Below, in pieces: positions 31,825 to 40,663 of a stretch of 52,133 bases of DNA; positions within the stretch are counted from its first letter, which is position 1, and each line of letters opens with the position of its first letter. The notes beneath the pieces are model-generated. The model searched no databases. It was not told the origin of the DNA and saw only the letters and a program-made list of their open reading frames with translations. A program made the translations under genes and the position numbers. The stretch comes from a virus. The stretch is taken from IMG/VR virus record IMGVR_UViG_3300004770_000001, positions 1 through 52,133 of that record, one strand, 5' to 3'.

Positions 31825-34800
31825 ATGAAACGGATACTATTTTTTATTGCTTTTTTATTTGCATCAACTTTTGCTTTTGGGCAGGCAGGCAACATTGTAG
31901 CTGGGCAGGTAAATACTTCTGCCTACACGCCGTTGGATACGGGATATATTTCTTTAAACAAGCTCAAAGTAAATAGCACAATAGCTTATTTCGGTAACTC
32001 CATATCTGCAAGAGGCTTGGTGGGTGGTGAGCCTACATCAAAGCCTACCTATTGGAGTGCTTTGGGGTATGCGACATGGACACAACAATTAACCAATTAT
32101 AAGCTATTTGCGCCTCGTTTTTCAGACTCTTTGGCAATATCCGGGCAGACTACTACGCAAATGCTTGCAAGGCTTGGCGCGGCTTTAAATTACAAATTGG
32201 ACGTTGTTGTTATTGAGGCCGGAACAAACGATATAGCAACAGGTGCATCATCACAGACAATAATCGACAACCTGCAAAATATAGTTAATGGATTTGTGGC
32301 AAACGGAACACGGGTTTATATCCTAACCGTAATGAAAAGATGGTCGCCAGCGACTTTTACAAGCGGACAGGAAACAATAAGACAGGCGGTAAATACAGCG
32401 ATACTTGGCATGGCTACCACAATGGTAACGCCGATAAATCTTGAAAATGCGATGAATAGTTCAACCCTTTTCGGGTCGGATGGTATTCATCCAACATCAA
32501 CAGGTGCTTATACTATTGCTACTTTATTAGCTCCCAAAATTCAAACTTATTTACCGACAAATATCAGCATAACTGATAATATCGGCAGCGATAATAACTT
32601 GGTAACAAATGGTAACTTACTTGCAGGTACTTCGGGAACGACCACAAGTGCAAGCGGTACGGTGGTATCAAACTTTAATCTGAATGGTACTAATGCAGGG
32701 GGTGGTACAATTACAGGATCAGTCACAAATGCCAATAATGCCAATCAACAGGTTATTACTTTATCCGGAACGTACACTTATTCAGCATCAAATGGGTGCA
32801 GTCTTTATAGTGGATTGGTTGCAGCTTCAAATCTTTATGTTAACGATGAATTGGAGGGGTATGTTGATTTTGAAATCACCACTCCTTTAACCAACGTACA
32901 GGCTATTTACTTACAAAATGGTATTTATGATGGTAGTTCAACTTTATTGGCATCGGGCTATACCAACTATTATGCAGGTGATAATCCGATATATCCTTTG
33001 GGTAATGGCAGGTATCAAATGAGAACGCCACCTATCACAATTACAACAGGCACACCGACACAGATTGACGCAAAAATTACCATTTTATTTAATGAAGCAT
33101 CAGGGTCATTGGGCGGTGTTGTAAGGATTTGGAAAGTAGGTTTAAGAAAGATTGTCAATAAATCATACGCTACACAATTTCCGGGACTCAATACCAACGG
33201 TATTTTACACCTATATGGTGGAAACGGAACGGCTTATAGCGCGCCACTTAGTTCAGGTGACTTACCTGCGGGTGTTGCTTTCCTTGCATCGGCACAAACC
33301 TTTACAGGGTTAAACCAGTTCAACGTTACTAACACGGCTACATCTGGCAGCCAATATGGCTTTCAAATTAACCCTACATATAACCAGGCATCGGGAACGG
33401 GAACAAATACCGACCTTTTAATTAACCGAACGGAAACGGCTATAATGTCGGGGACTCAGTTATTAGAGGATTTACAGGTAGGCGGTACTTCTAAATTTAG
33501 TGTTTCAAGAACAGGGGTTGTAACGGCAGCAAATACAATAACTACGCCAACGATTCAAACACCGGCGGTAACAACCGCATTAGGCTCTAACTCATCGTTA
33601 ATTTCGTTGGGCGCAAATGGTACATCGGTGGTAAGGAATATTAGCGATGCAAATTCGGCGTTTTTTGTAAATAATAAACTGGGAACTGGTGATATTCAAG
33701 ATTGGCAGTTTGCTACATCAAACGTAGCTACAATGGGTTATAATGGTAAGTTTACTTTGAATGGTAGTATAAGCGCATCATCGAGCCTTGCACAGGGTAT
33801 ATTTGCTAACCATACCCTAACAGCAGTAGCAAATAATGACGTTTTGGTTGAGGGTGATTTTAACCCAACCATTGCGGGTGTAGGTATCATATCAACTTTG
33901 GGGTCGGTGACAGGCGGTTCATCTTATACCAACGGAACTTACACTAACGTTCCCTTAACAGGTGGTAACGGTTCAGGCGCACAGGCAACGGTAGTTGTTT
34001 CAGGCGGTGCTGTTTCGACGGTGACAATAACCACAGCCGGAACAAGGTATGTTGTGGGTGATATTCTTTCCGCAGCAGCAGCAAATATTGGTGGTACAGG
34101 TTCGGGATTTAGCGTCCCGGTAGCAACATTAACCCAAACGGTAACAGGTGCGGTTTTAAGGGCTACTGTAAGCAATATTGGTCAGGGTAGTGGTTCGTCA
34201 GGTTCATGGTCAGATGGATTGCTGATGTTAAACTCTACAGCAGCAACAGCTACACTAACTCAAAACGCGCCGGGAATACATTTTTCATCTTACGGATGGA
34301 ATACAGGTTCATCAGCATCACAAGTTTTTGATAGCTATATAGTAAGTTCAGCGCAAACAGGTGCAACATCACCGGGGGGTAATATTGGTTTTATATTCTA
34401 CCAAAACGGCACTAAATCTGGAACGTCATTTGCTTTTGCCCCGTCACTTGCTTCGTTCACATCAGCACAGCTACAATTAACCCACTCCGCACAAGGCGCA
34501 ACGGTATTTACAAGTTTGGCCCTATTAAACACAACAGCATCAACAGTAGGTACACCTAACCAATGGACTAACCAATATTATCAGGAGGGAACTGTCTGGA
34601 ATACGGGCGGAACACCCGCGAATAACCCATTTGCTTTTGGTTTAATTGGTGAGGGTACATCAAGTGCTAACCCTTACGCATCATGGTATTTTCAGACTTA
34701 TTTAGGCACAAGCAATACCCCGACATTTGTGAATATGGCATCATTTACCACGCAAGGGCAGTTTAACTTAGCATTAGCTAATAGCAACGTTCAGGCAGGA

Positions 34801-35544
34801 TCACAGGCGGGTACAATCTTTAACATCGCTGCATCAACGGTAACAGATAACTCCACAGCATCGGGTACAGTAACAAATTTCGCGGTTATCGGAACAGGTC
34901 TAACCACATTAGCAGCAACCAACGCAAGTATTACTTATACCAATGGGTACGGTGCTTTCTTTACACAGCCAACAAACGGCACTAACGTAACCATGACGAA
35001 TAAATATGCTTTAGGTCTTGCTTACGATGCTACCCACTTAGCTACGTTCGCTGTAAGTTCGGCAGGTTTACTTACAATTAACGCCACAAGTACAATAACA
35101 ATAACCCCCGCAACAACATTTAGTACTACAGTTTCAGGGCCGACAGCATCGACGTTAACAAATACAACCCAATTAGCCACTACAGCATACGTTATAAACA
35201 ACGTTCTTACAAAGAGAACCGCACAGGCTATAAACGCCACAGCGACCGCTACAGCAGCGCAAATGGCAGCAGGGTACATTACGTCAACATCAGCAGCAGC
35301 GACTACCATAACTTTTCAAACGGCAACGGCTTATGCAACAGGCTTGGGTGCAGCAGCAGGGTCGACGGCAGATTTATACATAGACAATACAGCAGGTGCA
35401 AATACGGTGACAATAGTGTTAGGCTCAGGTATGACAGGCGTAAATAGCCCATCATTAACGGTTTCTACGGGTGCATCGGGAATTGCCCTATATCACTTTA
35501 CATTTTCGTCAACATCAGCTTGTACAGTAGTAAGATTACAATAA
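31825..35544 (+). CDS. Secreted SGNH hydrolase-fibre fusion
   Basis: The 1239-residue protein begins with a signal peptide (MKRILFFIAFLFASTFAFGQ) followed by an SGNH/GDSL-type esterase domain (about 50-250). Block I is YFGNSIS with Ser59, block III is IEAGTND (about 133-139) and block V is DGIHPT (Asp/His near 220). The family removes ester groups such as acetyl from polysaccharides. The remaining 1000 residues are low-complexity fibre-like repeats rich in T, S, G and N. It may deacetylate capsule or exopolysaccharide during attachment. Start 31825 is chosen because the signal peptide begins there. Confidence 0.8.
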   Translation: MKRILFFIAFLFASTFAFGQAGNIVAGQVNTSAYTPLDTGYISLNKLKVNSTIAYFGNSISARGLVGGEPTSKPTYWSALGYATWTQQLTNYKLFAPRFSDSLAISGQTTTQMLARLGAALNYKLDVVVIEAGTNDIATGASSQTIIDNLQNIVNGFVANGTRVYILTVMKRWSPATFTSGQETIRQAVNTAILGMATTMVTPINLENAMNSSTLFGSDGIHPTSTGAYTIATLLAPKIQTYLPTNISITDNIGSDNNLVTNGNLLAGTSGTTTSASGTVVSNFNLNGTNAGGGTITGSVTNANNANQQVITLSGTYTYSASNGCSLYSGLVAASNLYVNDELEGYVDFEITTPLTNVQAIYLQNGIYDGSSTLLASGYTNYYAGDNPIYPLGNGRYQMRTPPITITTGTPTQIDAKITILFNEASGSLGGVVRIWKVGLRKIVNKSYATQFPGLNTNGILHLYGGNGTAYSAPLSSGDLPAGVAFLASAQTFTGLNQFNVTNTATSGSQYGFQINPTYNQASGTGTNTDLLINRTETAIMSGTQLLEDLQVGGTSKFSVSRTGVVTAANTITTPTIQTPAVTTALGSNSSLISLGANGTSVVRNISDANSAFFVNNKLGTGDIQDWQFATSNVATMGYNGKFTLNGSISASSSLAQGIFANHTLTAVANNDVLVEGDFNPTIAGVGIISTLGSVTGGSSYTNGTYTNVPLTGGNGSGAQATVVVSGGAVSTVTITTAGTRYVVGDILSAAAANIGGTGSGFSVPVATLTQTVTGAVLRATVSNIGQGSGSSGSWSDGLLMLNSTAATATLTQNAPGIHFSSYGWNTGSSASQVFDSYIVSSAQTGATSPGGNIGFIFYQNGTKSGTSFAFAPSLASFTSAQLQLTHSAQGATVFTSLALLNTTASTVGTPNQWTNQYYQEGTVWNTGGTPANNPFAFGLIGEGTSSANPYASWYFQTYLGTSNTPTFVNMASFTTQGQFNLALANSNVQAGSQAGTIFNIAASTVTDNSTASGTVTNFAVIGTGLTTLAATNASITYTNGYGAFFTQPTNGTNVTMTNKYALGLAYDATHLATFAVSSAGLLTINATSTITITPATTFSTTVSGPTASTLTNTTQLATTAYVINNVLTKRTAQAINATATATAAQMAAGYITSTSAAATTITFQTATAYATGLGAAAGSTADLYIDNTAGANTVTIVLGSGMTGVNSPSLTVSTGASGIALYHFTFSSTSACTVVRLQ

Positions 35545-37037
35545 TGAAACGCATACTAATCATATTATTCCTACTATACAGCTTTGCGGCATCAGCTCAA
35601 TATTGCGGGCCATATACAGCGCATTCCAACATCAGCGAATCGGGACATAGTTACGAAACGATACGGGGCGATTCAATAAATTGCGGAAGTTCTGCCGGGA
35701 TTTACCTTTATAACAGTCACGATATTCATATCACTAAGTGTAAATTCGTGAATGGCACAAGTAGTGCAGGTGTTGGCATTTACCTTTTAGGGTGTTATAA
35801 TATAACTATTGATAGCTGTTTTTTTAGCGGGACTGCATCCGGTTGCTATGCGCAACTTTGTACAGGTGGTATAGTATTTCAATACAATCATGACCTTAAC
35901 GAAGTTGGCCCATTACCTAGAGGGCAAATGATTCAGCTTAATACTTGCTCAGGATCAGGCAATATTATTCAGTACAACATTAGCCAGTCATTTCCGGGTG
36001 TTGGCAACTACGAAGATCACATTAACCTATATAAATCAAACGGTACATCAGGTAGTTATATAACTGTAAAATATAACACCATTTACGGCGGTGGACCGTC
36101 GACAACGGGGTCAGGAATTACGGTCGCGGATGGAGGCGGCAGTTACCAGGATATTGAATATAATACCGTAATAAATCCCGGTTACATCGGTATGCAAGCC
36201 GCTGGAGGTACTTATATCAACATCAGCAACAACACAATCTATTCAAAACAAACTACGGTATCTCATTTGGGTCTAGGATACGGAAATTATAGCGGTTCAC
36301 CATCGAATAACGTTGTGATGGGATACAACCGAATTAAATTTATAAATAGTTCAGGATCTGAAGCTGATACTGCACACCATTATTCAGCCGGGACTTATCA
36401 GGTATCAACGCCAATTAACTGGACTACAAACACCGTAAATGCTTCAATAGATAGCACCATTGTAAGTTTCCCCTTATGGGCCGCTTGTATTCTAAGCCCA
36501 GTAATAAGTTATACTGCCCCATCGGCTTTAACTTATGGATCAGCAATGGCAACTCTAACACCGACAAATACGGGCGGCATCGCAGCAAGTTTTACTATTA
36601 CACCGTCTTTGCCATCAGGTTTAAGTTTTAATACTTCTACGGGCGTTTTTAGCGGCACTCCATCGGCAGTTATTTCGGCTACATCTTATACCGTAACGGC
36701 AACAAATACGGCAGGAAGCGGAACGGCATCTGTTTCACTAACAGTAAATAAAGCGCCATTATCAATTTATGCAAATAGCCTGTCAAAAGTACAAGGAACG
36801 GCTAACCCGACTTTAACAGCAAGCTATTCAGGTTTTGTTTTGGGTGATACGCCGTCATCATTAACAACCCTGCCAACATTAAGCACAGCAGCGACCACAA
36901 GCTCACCCGTCGGCACTTATTCGATTACAGCCAGCGGAGCAGCTTCGTCAAATTATACCATTAGTTATTATTCAGGTACTCTGACTATATACAGCGCACT
37001 TTTAAAGCATCACAAGTTTAAAATCTTAACACATTAA
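35544..37037 (+). CDS. Secreted right-handed beta-helix protein with Ig/MBG-like C-terminus
   Basis: The 497-residue protein begins MKRILIILFLLYSFAASAQ, a third similar signal peptide. Residues about 45-310 have parallel beta-helix repeats (NSHDIHITKCKFVNG, LGCYNITIDSCFFSG, IEYNTVINPGYIG), as in polysaccharide lyases and tailspikes. Then comes a cadherin-like/putative Ig domain (PSLPSGLSFNTSTGVFSGTP) and an MBG-like domain (ANSLSKVQGTANPTLTASYS). It could be a glycan-binding or glycan-cutting spike. It starts with a one-base overlap on the previous stop. Confidence 0.75.
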   Translation: MKRILIILFLLYSFAASAQYCGPYTAHSNISESGHSYETIRGDSINCGSSAGIYLYNSHDIHITKCKFVNGTSSAGVGIYLLGCYNITIDSCFFSGTASGCYAQLCTGGIVFQYNHDLNEVGPLPRGQMIQLNTCSGSGNIIQYNISQSFPGVGNYEDHINLYKSNGTSGSYITVKYNTIYGGGPSTTGSGITVADGGGSYQDIEYNTVINPGYIGMQAAGGTYINISNNTIYSKQTTVSHLGLGYGNYSGSPSNNVVMGYNRIKFINSSGSEADTAHHYSAGTYQVSTPINWTTNTVNASIDSTIVSFPLWAACILSPVISYTAPSALTYGSAMATLTPTNTGGIAASFTITPSLPSGLSFNTSTGVFSGTPSAVISATSYTVTATNTAGSGTASVSLTVNKAPLSIYANSLSKVQGTANPTLTASYSGFVLGDTPSSLTTLPTLSTAATTSSPVGTYSITASGAASSNYTISYYSGTLTIYSALLKHHKFKILTH

Positions 37038-37043
37038 CATGAC

Positions 37044-37376
37044 ATGACACAGGTTCAATCTATCGAAGCCCTAACATCAGAGGTAAAACATTTAGTAAAT
37101 ATGTTTAGCGATCACGCTAAAAAACTGGAAGAAGTTCATGTTAAAGTTTCCGAGATTCAATACGACATCAACGGAACAAACAATACTGAGGGCTTCGGTG
37201 AGCGTCTTAAAAATATTGAAAAATGGAAAGAAGAAACTCATGTCAAATTGCAGAAAGATGATGTAGAGGATAGCACTCAAAAATCAATACTTGATAGTGC
37301 ATGGTTTAAAGCAGGGATAGCAATTTCAGCAATAGCGAATATTGTAACTATCATAATGATGGTTATTAAAAAATAA
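37044..37376 (+). CDS. Coiled-coil protein with C-terminal membrane helix (XhlA-like)
   Basis: The 110-residue protein has a heptad-rich part (VKHLVNMFSDHAKKLEEVHV, then ERLKNIEKWKEE) and one hydrophobic C-terminal helix (GIAISAIANIVTIIMMVI). This is the architecture of haemolysin XhlA-type membrane anchors often placed near lysis genes. A role as accessory holin or membrane anchor is possible. Confidence 0.6.
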   Translation: MTQVQSIEALTSEVKHLVNMFSDHAKKLEEVHVKVSEIQYDINGTNNTEGFGERLKNIEKWKEETHVKLQKDDVEDSTQKSILDSAWFKAGIAISAIANIVTIIMMVIKK

Positions 37377-37379
37377 AAC

Positions 37380-38525
37380 ATGCCAACACCAACCAATTTC
37401 AAGCAAGAACATATTGATGAAGCTGTAGAAATTGTAAAAGCGTTGGGTTGCTCTTTTGCGTCAGCAGCCACAACAATTTTAGACAAACATAATTTAAGTG
37501 ATTATAATCCTGTTAACTTTGCAAAGCAAGTAAGGCGGTATTATCATAAATCTGTAAGTAAGGAAAATGGGATTGAGGCAATTTGTGATCAGCAAGGAAT
37601 TGATATAAACGATGTAAATCATTATTGGTATAAAGGCCAGCATCATTCGATTCATGTTAAAAACAAGGCACCAGGCTACGACGAAATAAAGGATGATATT
37701 ATCGCAGAAATGCGAGCGCATGCACCAATATATCCGACTATTCGCAGGGATGCACCAAAAAATCCGCATTTGCTTGTAATAGATCCCGCCGATGTTCACA
37801 TCGGTAAATTGTGCAGTGCATTTGAGGTAGGCGAAGATTACGATAATCAAATAGCTATAAACCGGGTTCGGGAGGGTGTAAACGGAATATTGAGCAAATC
37901 GGCAGGATGGAATATTGATCGAGTTCTTTTTATTATTGGCAACGATATATTGCACATAGACACGCCAAAGCGGACCACTACGAGCGGAACGCCACAGGAT
38001 ACGGATGGAATGTGGTATAATAATTTTTTAATCGCTAAAAGGCTTATAATCGATATGATTGAACTATTGCGAGGCGTTGCACCGGTATCGGTTCAATATG
38101 ATCCCAGCAATCACGATTATACAAACGGTTTCTTTTTAGCTGATACCATTAGTTCGTGGTTCGCGAATTGCGAGGATGTTTCTTTTAATGTTAGTATAGC
38201 CCACCGCAAATATTTCACTTATGGTGCTAATCTAATTGGAAGCACTCACGGAGATGGAGCAAAAGCGCAAGATTTGCCGCTTTTAATGGCTCAGGAAGCC
38301 GCAGAACATTGGGCCGGGTGTAAGCATAGGTATTTTTATACTCACCACATGCACCATAAAATAAGTAAGGATTACGGCAGCGTTTGTATTGAAACATTAC
38401 GCAGTCCGAGCGGAACAGATAGCTGGCACCACCGAAACGGGTATCAGTATTCACCGAAAGCAATAGAAGGGTTTATTCACCATCCTGATTTCGGTCAGGT
38501 AGCGAGGTTGACCCACATATTTTAA
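37380..38525 (+). CDS. Calcineurin-like metallophosphoesterase with N-terminal helical domain
   Basis: The 381-residue protein has the metal ligands of metallophosphoesterases: DPADVH (Asp138, His140), IGNDILH (Asn188-Asp189), PSNHD (Asn244, His245, Asp246), STHGD and YTHHMHHK. The first 120 residues are helical with an HTH-like segment (SFASAATTILDKHNLSDYN) that may bind nucleic acid. Relatives include SbcD/Mre11-like nucleases and phage phosphoesterases of unknown target. It is the last gene before a terminator, at the end of the fibre block. Confidence 0.82.
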   Translation: MPTPTNFKQEHIDEAVEIVKALGCSFASAATTILDKHNLSDYNPVNFAKQVRRYYHKSVSKENGIEAICDQQGIDINDVNHYWYKGQHHSIHVKNKAPGYDEIKDDIIAEMRAHAPIYPTIRRDAPKNPHLLVIDPADVHIGKLCSAFEVGEDYDNQIAINRVREGVNGILSKSAGWNIDRVLFIIGNDILHIDTPKRTTTSGTPQDTDGMWYNNFLIAKRLIIDMIELLRGVAPVSVQYDPSNHDYTNGFFLADTISSWFANCEDVSFNVSIAHRKYFTYGANLIGSTHGDGAKAQDLPLLMAQEAAEHWAGCKHRYFYTHHMHHKISKDYGSVCIETLRSPSGTDSWHHRNGYQYSPKAIEGFIHHPDFGQVARLTHIF

Positions 38526-38530
38526 GGATA

Positions 38531-38557
38531 GGTACAATTTGTACCCGGCCTTTTTTT
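38531..38557 (+). terminator. Rho-independent terminator after the phosphoesterase gene
   Basis: GGTACA-ATT-TGTACC at 38531-38545 is a perfect inverted repeat with a 3-base loop. After CGGCC it is followed by seven T (38551-38557). It ends the long structural transcript. Confidence 0.75.
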
Positions 38558-38580
38558 GAGGTGTATTATTGGCACCTCAA
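38556..38580 (+). other. Second hairpin next to the terminator
   Basis: TTGAGGTG (38556-38563) and CACCTCAA (38573-38580) give an 8-bp stem with a 9-base loop, starting inside the T run of the terminator. The T run before it would be an A run on the opposite strand. It may back up termination or protect an RNA end. Confidence 0.55.
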
Positions 38581-38614
38581 GTGAATTATTGCCAAAATAT
38601 AGGAACTATCGACG

Positions 38615-38639
38615 AGTTGTCGACAGATTGTAGACAACT
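38615..38639. other. Inverted repeat in the leader of the 38705 gene
   Basis: AGTTGTC (38615-38621) and GACAACT (38633-38639) are 7-bp complementary arms around 11 bases. It lies in the 180-base gene-free gap after the terminator and before the ATG at 38705, so it may be an operator or a leader hairpin. No good promoter could be fixed here. Confidence 0.35.
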
Positions 38640-38704
38640 AAAATATACGTTTAAGCATATAATTTCAAATAAGCATAACAAATTATATCTATTCACATAT
38701 AATC

Positions 38705-38884
38705 ATGCAAGTAACAGCCACATACACCAACCCGGACACGGGCAAAAAAGAAAAGCGAACAGTAACAGTTCCACCGGGTGCCAGCGAATCAAAAACTAAA
38801 CTGGGCGTTATTTGGGCCGTTAAATTAGTTTATGGTGATCATATTAAAGTAAGTTTTCTAAAAGATGACAATACGCAAATTTGA
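38705..38884 (+). CDS. Small hypothetical protein, 59 residues
   Basis: It begins MQVTATYTNPDTGKKEKRTV and ends DHIKVSFLKDDNTQI, predicted as a small beta domain. It overlaps the next gene by 20 bases. No family is recognised. The sequence pattern is regular, and coupling to the next gene supports translation. Confidence 0.5.
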   Translation: MQVTATYTNPDTGKKEKRTVTVPPGASESKTKLGVIWAVKLVYGDHIKVSFLKDDNTQI

Positions 38885-39191
38885 AACCGGAAGTGTAAGG
38901 GATAGCGATGTAGATAAACCTTTAGTAAACCATGATCCGGCTTATTCCAGGCTTCGTTATGGCGTTCACATGCGTAACGGTGCTAATAAGTACGATAAAG
39001 GGAATTGGAAGCTGGGGCAACCCTCGGAGGCGGTTTTAGAAAGTTTACATCGGCATCTTGCATTTTACGAAATGGGCGACCGAACAGAAGATCATTTAAT
39101 GGCTATAAAATTCGCAGTTAATATGCTTGCACAGAATGAAGAAAAGGAAGGAATACCATTTGATTTTTTTAAGCAGCCAGCGGCAACATGA
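38865..39191 (+). CDS. dATP/dGTP diphosphohydrolase-like protein (DUF5664 type)
   Basis: The 108-residue protein has RLRYGVHMRNGANKYDKGNW, then ESLHRHLAFYEMGDRTEDHL and MAIKFAVNMLAQNEE. The R....GA.KY..gNW, S..RHl..y..Ge..eDHLaa..fN...l pattern is that of phage dATP/dGTP diphosphohydrolase N-terminal domains. These are thought to hydrolyse purine deoxynucleotides and reshape the pool for phage DNA. No diaminopurine synthesis partners are seen here, so pool control rather than base replacement is the simpler view. Confidence 0.75.
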   Translation: MTIRKFETGSVRDSDVDKPLVNHDPAYSRLRYGVHMRNGANKYDKGNWKLGQPSEAVLESLHRHLAFYEMGDRTEDHLMAIKFAVNMLAQNEEKEGIPFDFFKQPAAT

Positions 39192-39469
39192 AACACAAGG
39201 TTTTAAAATTTCAGAATGACATCTACTGTATAATTCGATACCGGACTATATTCGGCATTCCTGTCTATTTTAAAGCCAAAACATTCGATAATCAAAACGA
39301 TTTCTTAGACGACTTATATAAGCTTGTGACTAAACCAGAACCAACAATACCCGAACTAATCAAAGAAAAGGAACGACTGCAAGCCGAAATCGATCAGGTT
39401 TGCCGCAAACTCCGTGAAAAGCTTAATATCGATATGAAACAATTTACAAAAAAATATTCAATTAAATGA
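39188..39469 (+). CDS. Hypothetical protein with C-terminal coiled coil
   Basis: The 93-residue protein begins MKHKVLKFQNDIYCIIRYRT and has a charged helix (ELIKEKERLQAEIDQVCRKL). It overlaps the previous gene by four bases. The N-terminal half may be a small beta domain. No function is recognised. Confidence 0.55.
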   Translation: MKHKVLKFQNDIYCIIRYRTIFGIPVYFKAKTFDNQNDFLDDLYKLVTKPEPTIPELIKEKERLQAEIDQVCRKLREKLNIDMKQFTKKYSIK

Positions 39470-39480
39470 AAATTTTGAAA
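39463..39480 (+). promoter_or_regulatory. Conserved intergenic motif B, copy 3 (before tRNA-like element and lysis genes)
   Basis: TAAATGAAA-ATT-TTGAAA, identical at the 15 fixed positions to the copies at 7711 and 21439. It overlaps the stop codon of the previous gene and is 36 bases before the tRNA-like element. Confidence 0.55.
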
Positions 39481-39515
39481 ATAAATTATTTACCTTAGTA
39501 TCACTATTGAAACAT

Positions 39516-39602
39516 GAACGGGTGCCGCAGATGGTTAGCGGACAGAGTAAACGACTGGCTTTAGTTGCTCTGTAGTCGTGGGTTCGACTCCCACCCCGTT
39601 AG
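39516..39602 (+). tRNA. tRNA-like element with expanded anticodon arm
   Basis: Seen: acceptor arms GAACGGG (39516-39522) and CCCGTTA (39595-39601) pairing at six of seven positions; TG at positions 8-9; D arm CCGC/GCGG with GG in the loop (39525-39541); a perfect T arm GTGGG-TTCGACT-CCCAC (39578-39594). The anticodon stem CAGAG/CTCTG (39543-39547, 39568-39572) encloses 20 bases instead of 7. CGACT/AGTTG inside can pair around GGCTTT. CCA is not encoded. It could be a tRNA with an insertion, a pseudogene or a tRNA mimic. No amino acid can be assigned. Confidence 0.5.
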
Positions 39603-39619
39603 CTTATTTTAAACATTTT

Positions 39620-39988
39620 ATGGCAAATTCAAATCCTACCTTGTGGCAGCGTATTTCAAGCGAAACGCCTCCGTTTTGGTTAAAAGTTCAAAAGATATGC
39701 CTTGCTTTGGCGGCAGTTGTTTCTTACCTGGCATTGCAGAAATTGATACCCGCGGAAATAACCGACACGGTTTATAAAGTGTGTTTAGGTTGTGCTGGCC
39801 TTTCTCAGTTTGCTGTTACCGATATTGGTATGGTAAACGGCGCTGTCAACAATCCGTTATCTGCATTGTCTGATTTATCAACCATTAAATCACAAGTTGG
39901 TGCTATTCATCAGCAAGTAGTAGCTCCGGCAAAGCCTGAAACTATTGATAGTGTAATTGAAAAGGTTGCGGACATAAACGCTCAATAA
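39620..39988 (+). CDS. Putative holin
   Basis: The 122-residue protein has two hydrophobic segments (ICLALAAVVSYLALQKLIP, about residues 26-44, and KVCLGCAGLSQFAV, about 54-67) and a polar C-terminus. It sits directly before and is coupled (TAATG) to the GH25 lysozyme gene, the normal place of a holin. No sequence family is certain. The start at 39620 avoids the GTG inside the tRNA-like element. Confidence 0.65.
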   Translation: MANSNPTLWQRISSETPPFWLKVQKICLALAAVVSYLALQKLIPAEITDTVYKVCLGCAGLSQFAVTDIGMVNGAVNNPLSALSDLSTIKSQVGAIHQQVVAPAKPETIDSVIEKVADINAQ

Positions 39989-40623
39989 TGGCAGGTTACA
40001 TTAAAGGCGTTGATATTAGCCATCAAAACGATGGCTTTAATTTCGACCATTTAGACCCGGAAGTAAAGTTTATTTATCTGAAAGCTACTCAGGGCGCAAA
40101 GTTTCAAGATCCAGCATTTCAGGCCAACTGGAAAGCTGCAAGGGATAAAGGCTTATTGCATGGCGCCTATCACTTTTTGACAGCGACTGACAGCGTAAAT
40201 GATCAGGTAGATAATTTCCTTTCACGTGGCGTGGATTGGAGTTTGCCGAACGTATTGCCGCCGATGCTCGATGTTGAGGACCAGGTACCGGCAGCGTTAA
40301 ATGCAAACATCACCAAAAACAAACCAGCTTTTATAAAGCTCGTTACCGATTGGATTAACATCGTTGAGGCTGAAACTAAGCGCAAGGTTGTTATCTATTC
40401 CTATAAGAACTTTTTTAACGATTATTTGAATAGCCAAAGTTGGCCTAATAATCCACTTTGGCTCGCATCATATCAGCCAACACCTCCGGGATTGCCTCAC
40501 GGATGGAATGATTGGACTTTTTGGCAATATAGCCAATATGGTACAATGGCAGGAGGTGTAAAGGGTGGCAGTCTTGATCTTGATTATTTCAACGGCACCA
40601 TTGAACAACTGGCAGCACTTTAA
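39988..40623 (+). CDS. Endolysin, GH25 lysozyme
   Basis: The 211-residue muramidase has GVDISHQ with Asp9, KATQGAKFQDPAF, GAYHFL, PMLDVED with Asp95 and Glu97, and a C-terminal WTFWQYSQYG. These are the conserved strands of the GH25 TIM-like barrel, and the D95-x-E97 pair is the catalytic centre. It cuts the MurNAc-GlcNAc bond of peptidoglycan at lysis. There is no signal peptide, so release would depend on the upstream holin. Confidence 0.93.
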   Translation: MAGYIKGVDISHQNDGFNFDHLDPEVKFIYLKATQGAKFQDPAFQANWKAARDKGLLHGAYHFLTATDSVNDQVDNFLSRGVDWSLPNVLPPMLDVEDQVPAALNANITKNKPAFIKLVTDWINIVEAETKRKVVIYSYKNFFNDYLNSQSWPNNPLWLASYQPTPPGLPHGWNDWTFWQYSQYGTMAGGVKGGSLDLDYFNGTIEQLAAL

Positions 40624-40663
40624 AGAGTAACGAATTATCAATTAACCATAAACAAAAATCAAA

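Noticed and set aside
35022-35309. Minus-strand ORF rich in Val/Ala that looks like a membrane protein
   Set aside because: It is antisense to Thr/Ala/Asn repeats of the SGNH-fibre gene. Such repeats always read as Val/Ala-rich on the other strand.
38865-39191. Diaminopurine (Z-genome) system suggested by the dATP/dGTP diphosphohydrolase-like gene
   Set aside because: No PurZ-like synthetase or dedicated DNA polymerase is seen, so base replacement is not supported.
39578-39619. GTG start at 39578 for the holin-like gene
   Set aside because: It would begin within the T arm of the tRNA-like element; ATG 39620 gives a normal protein.
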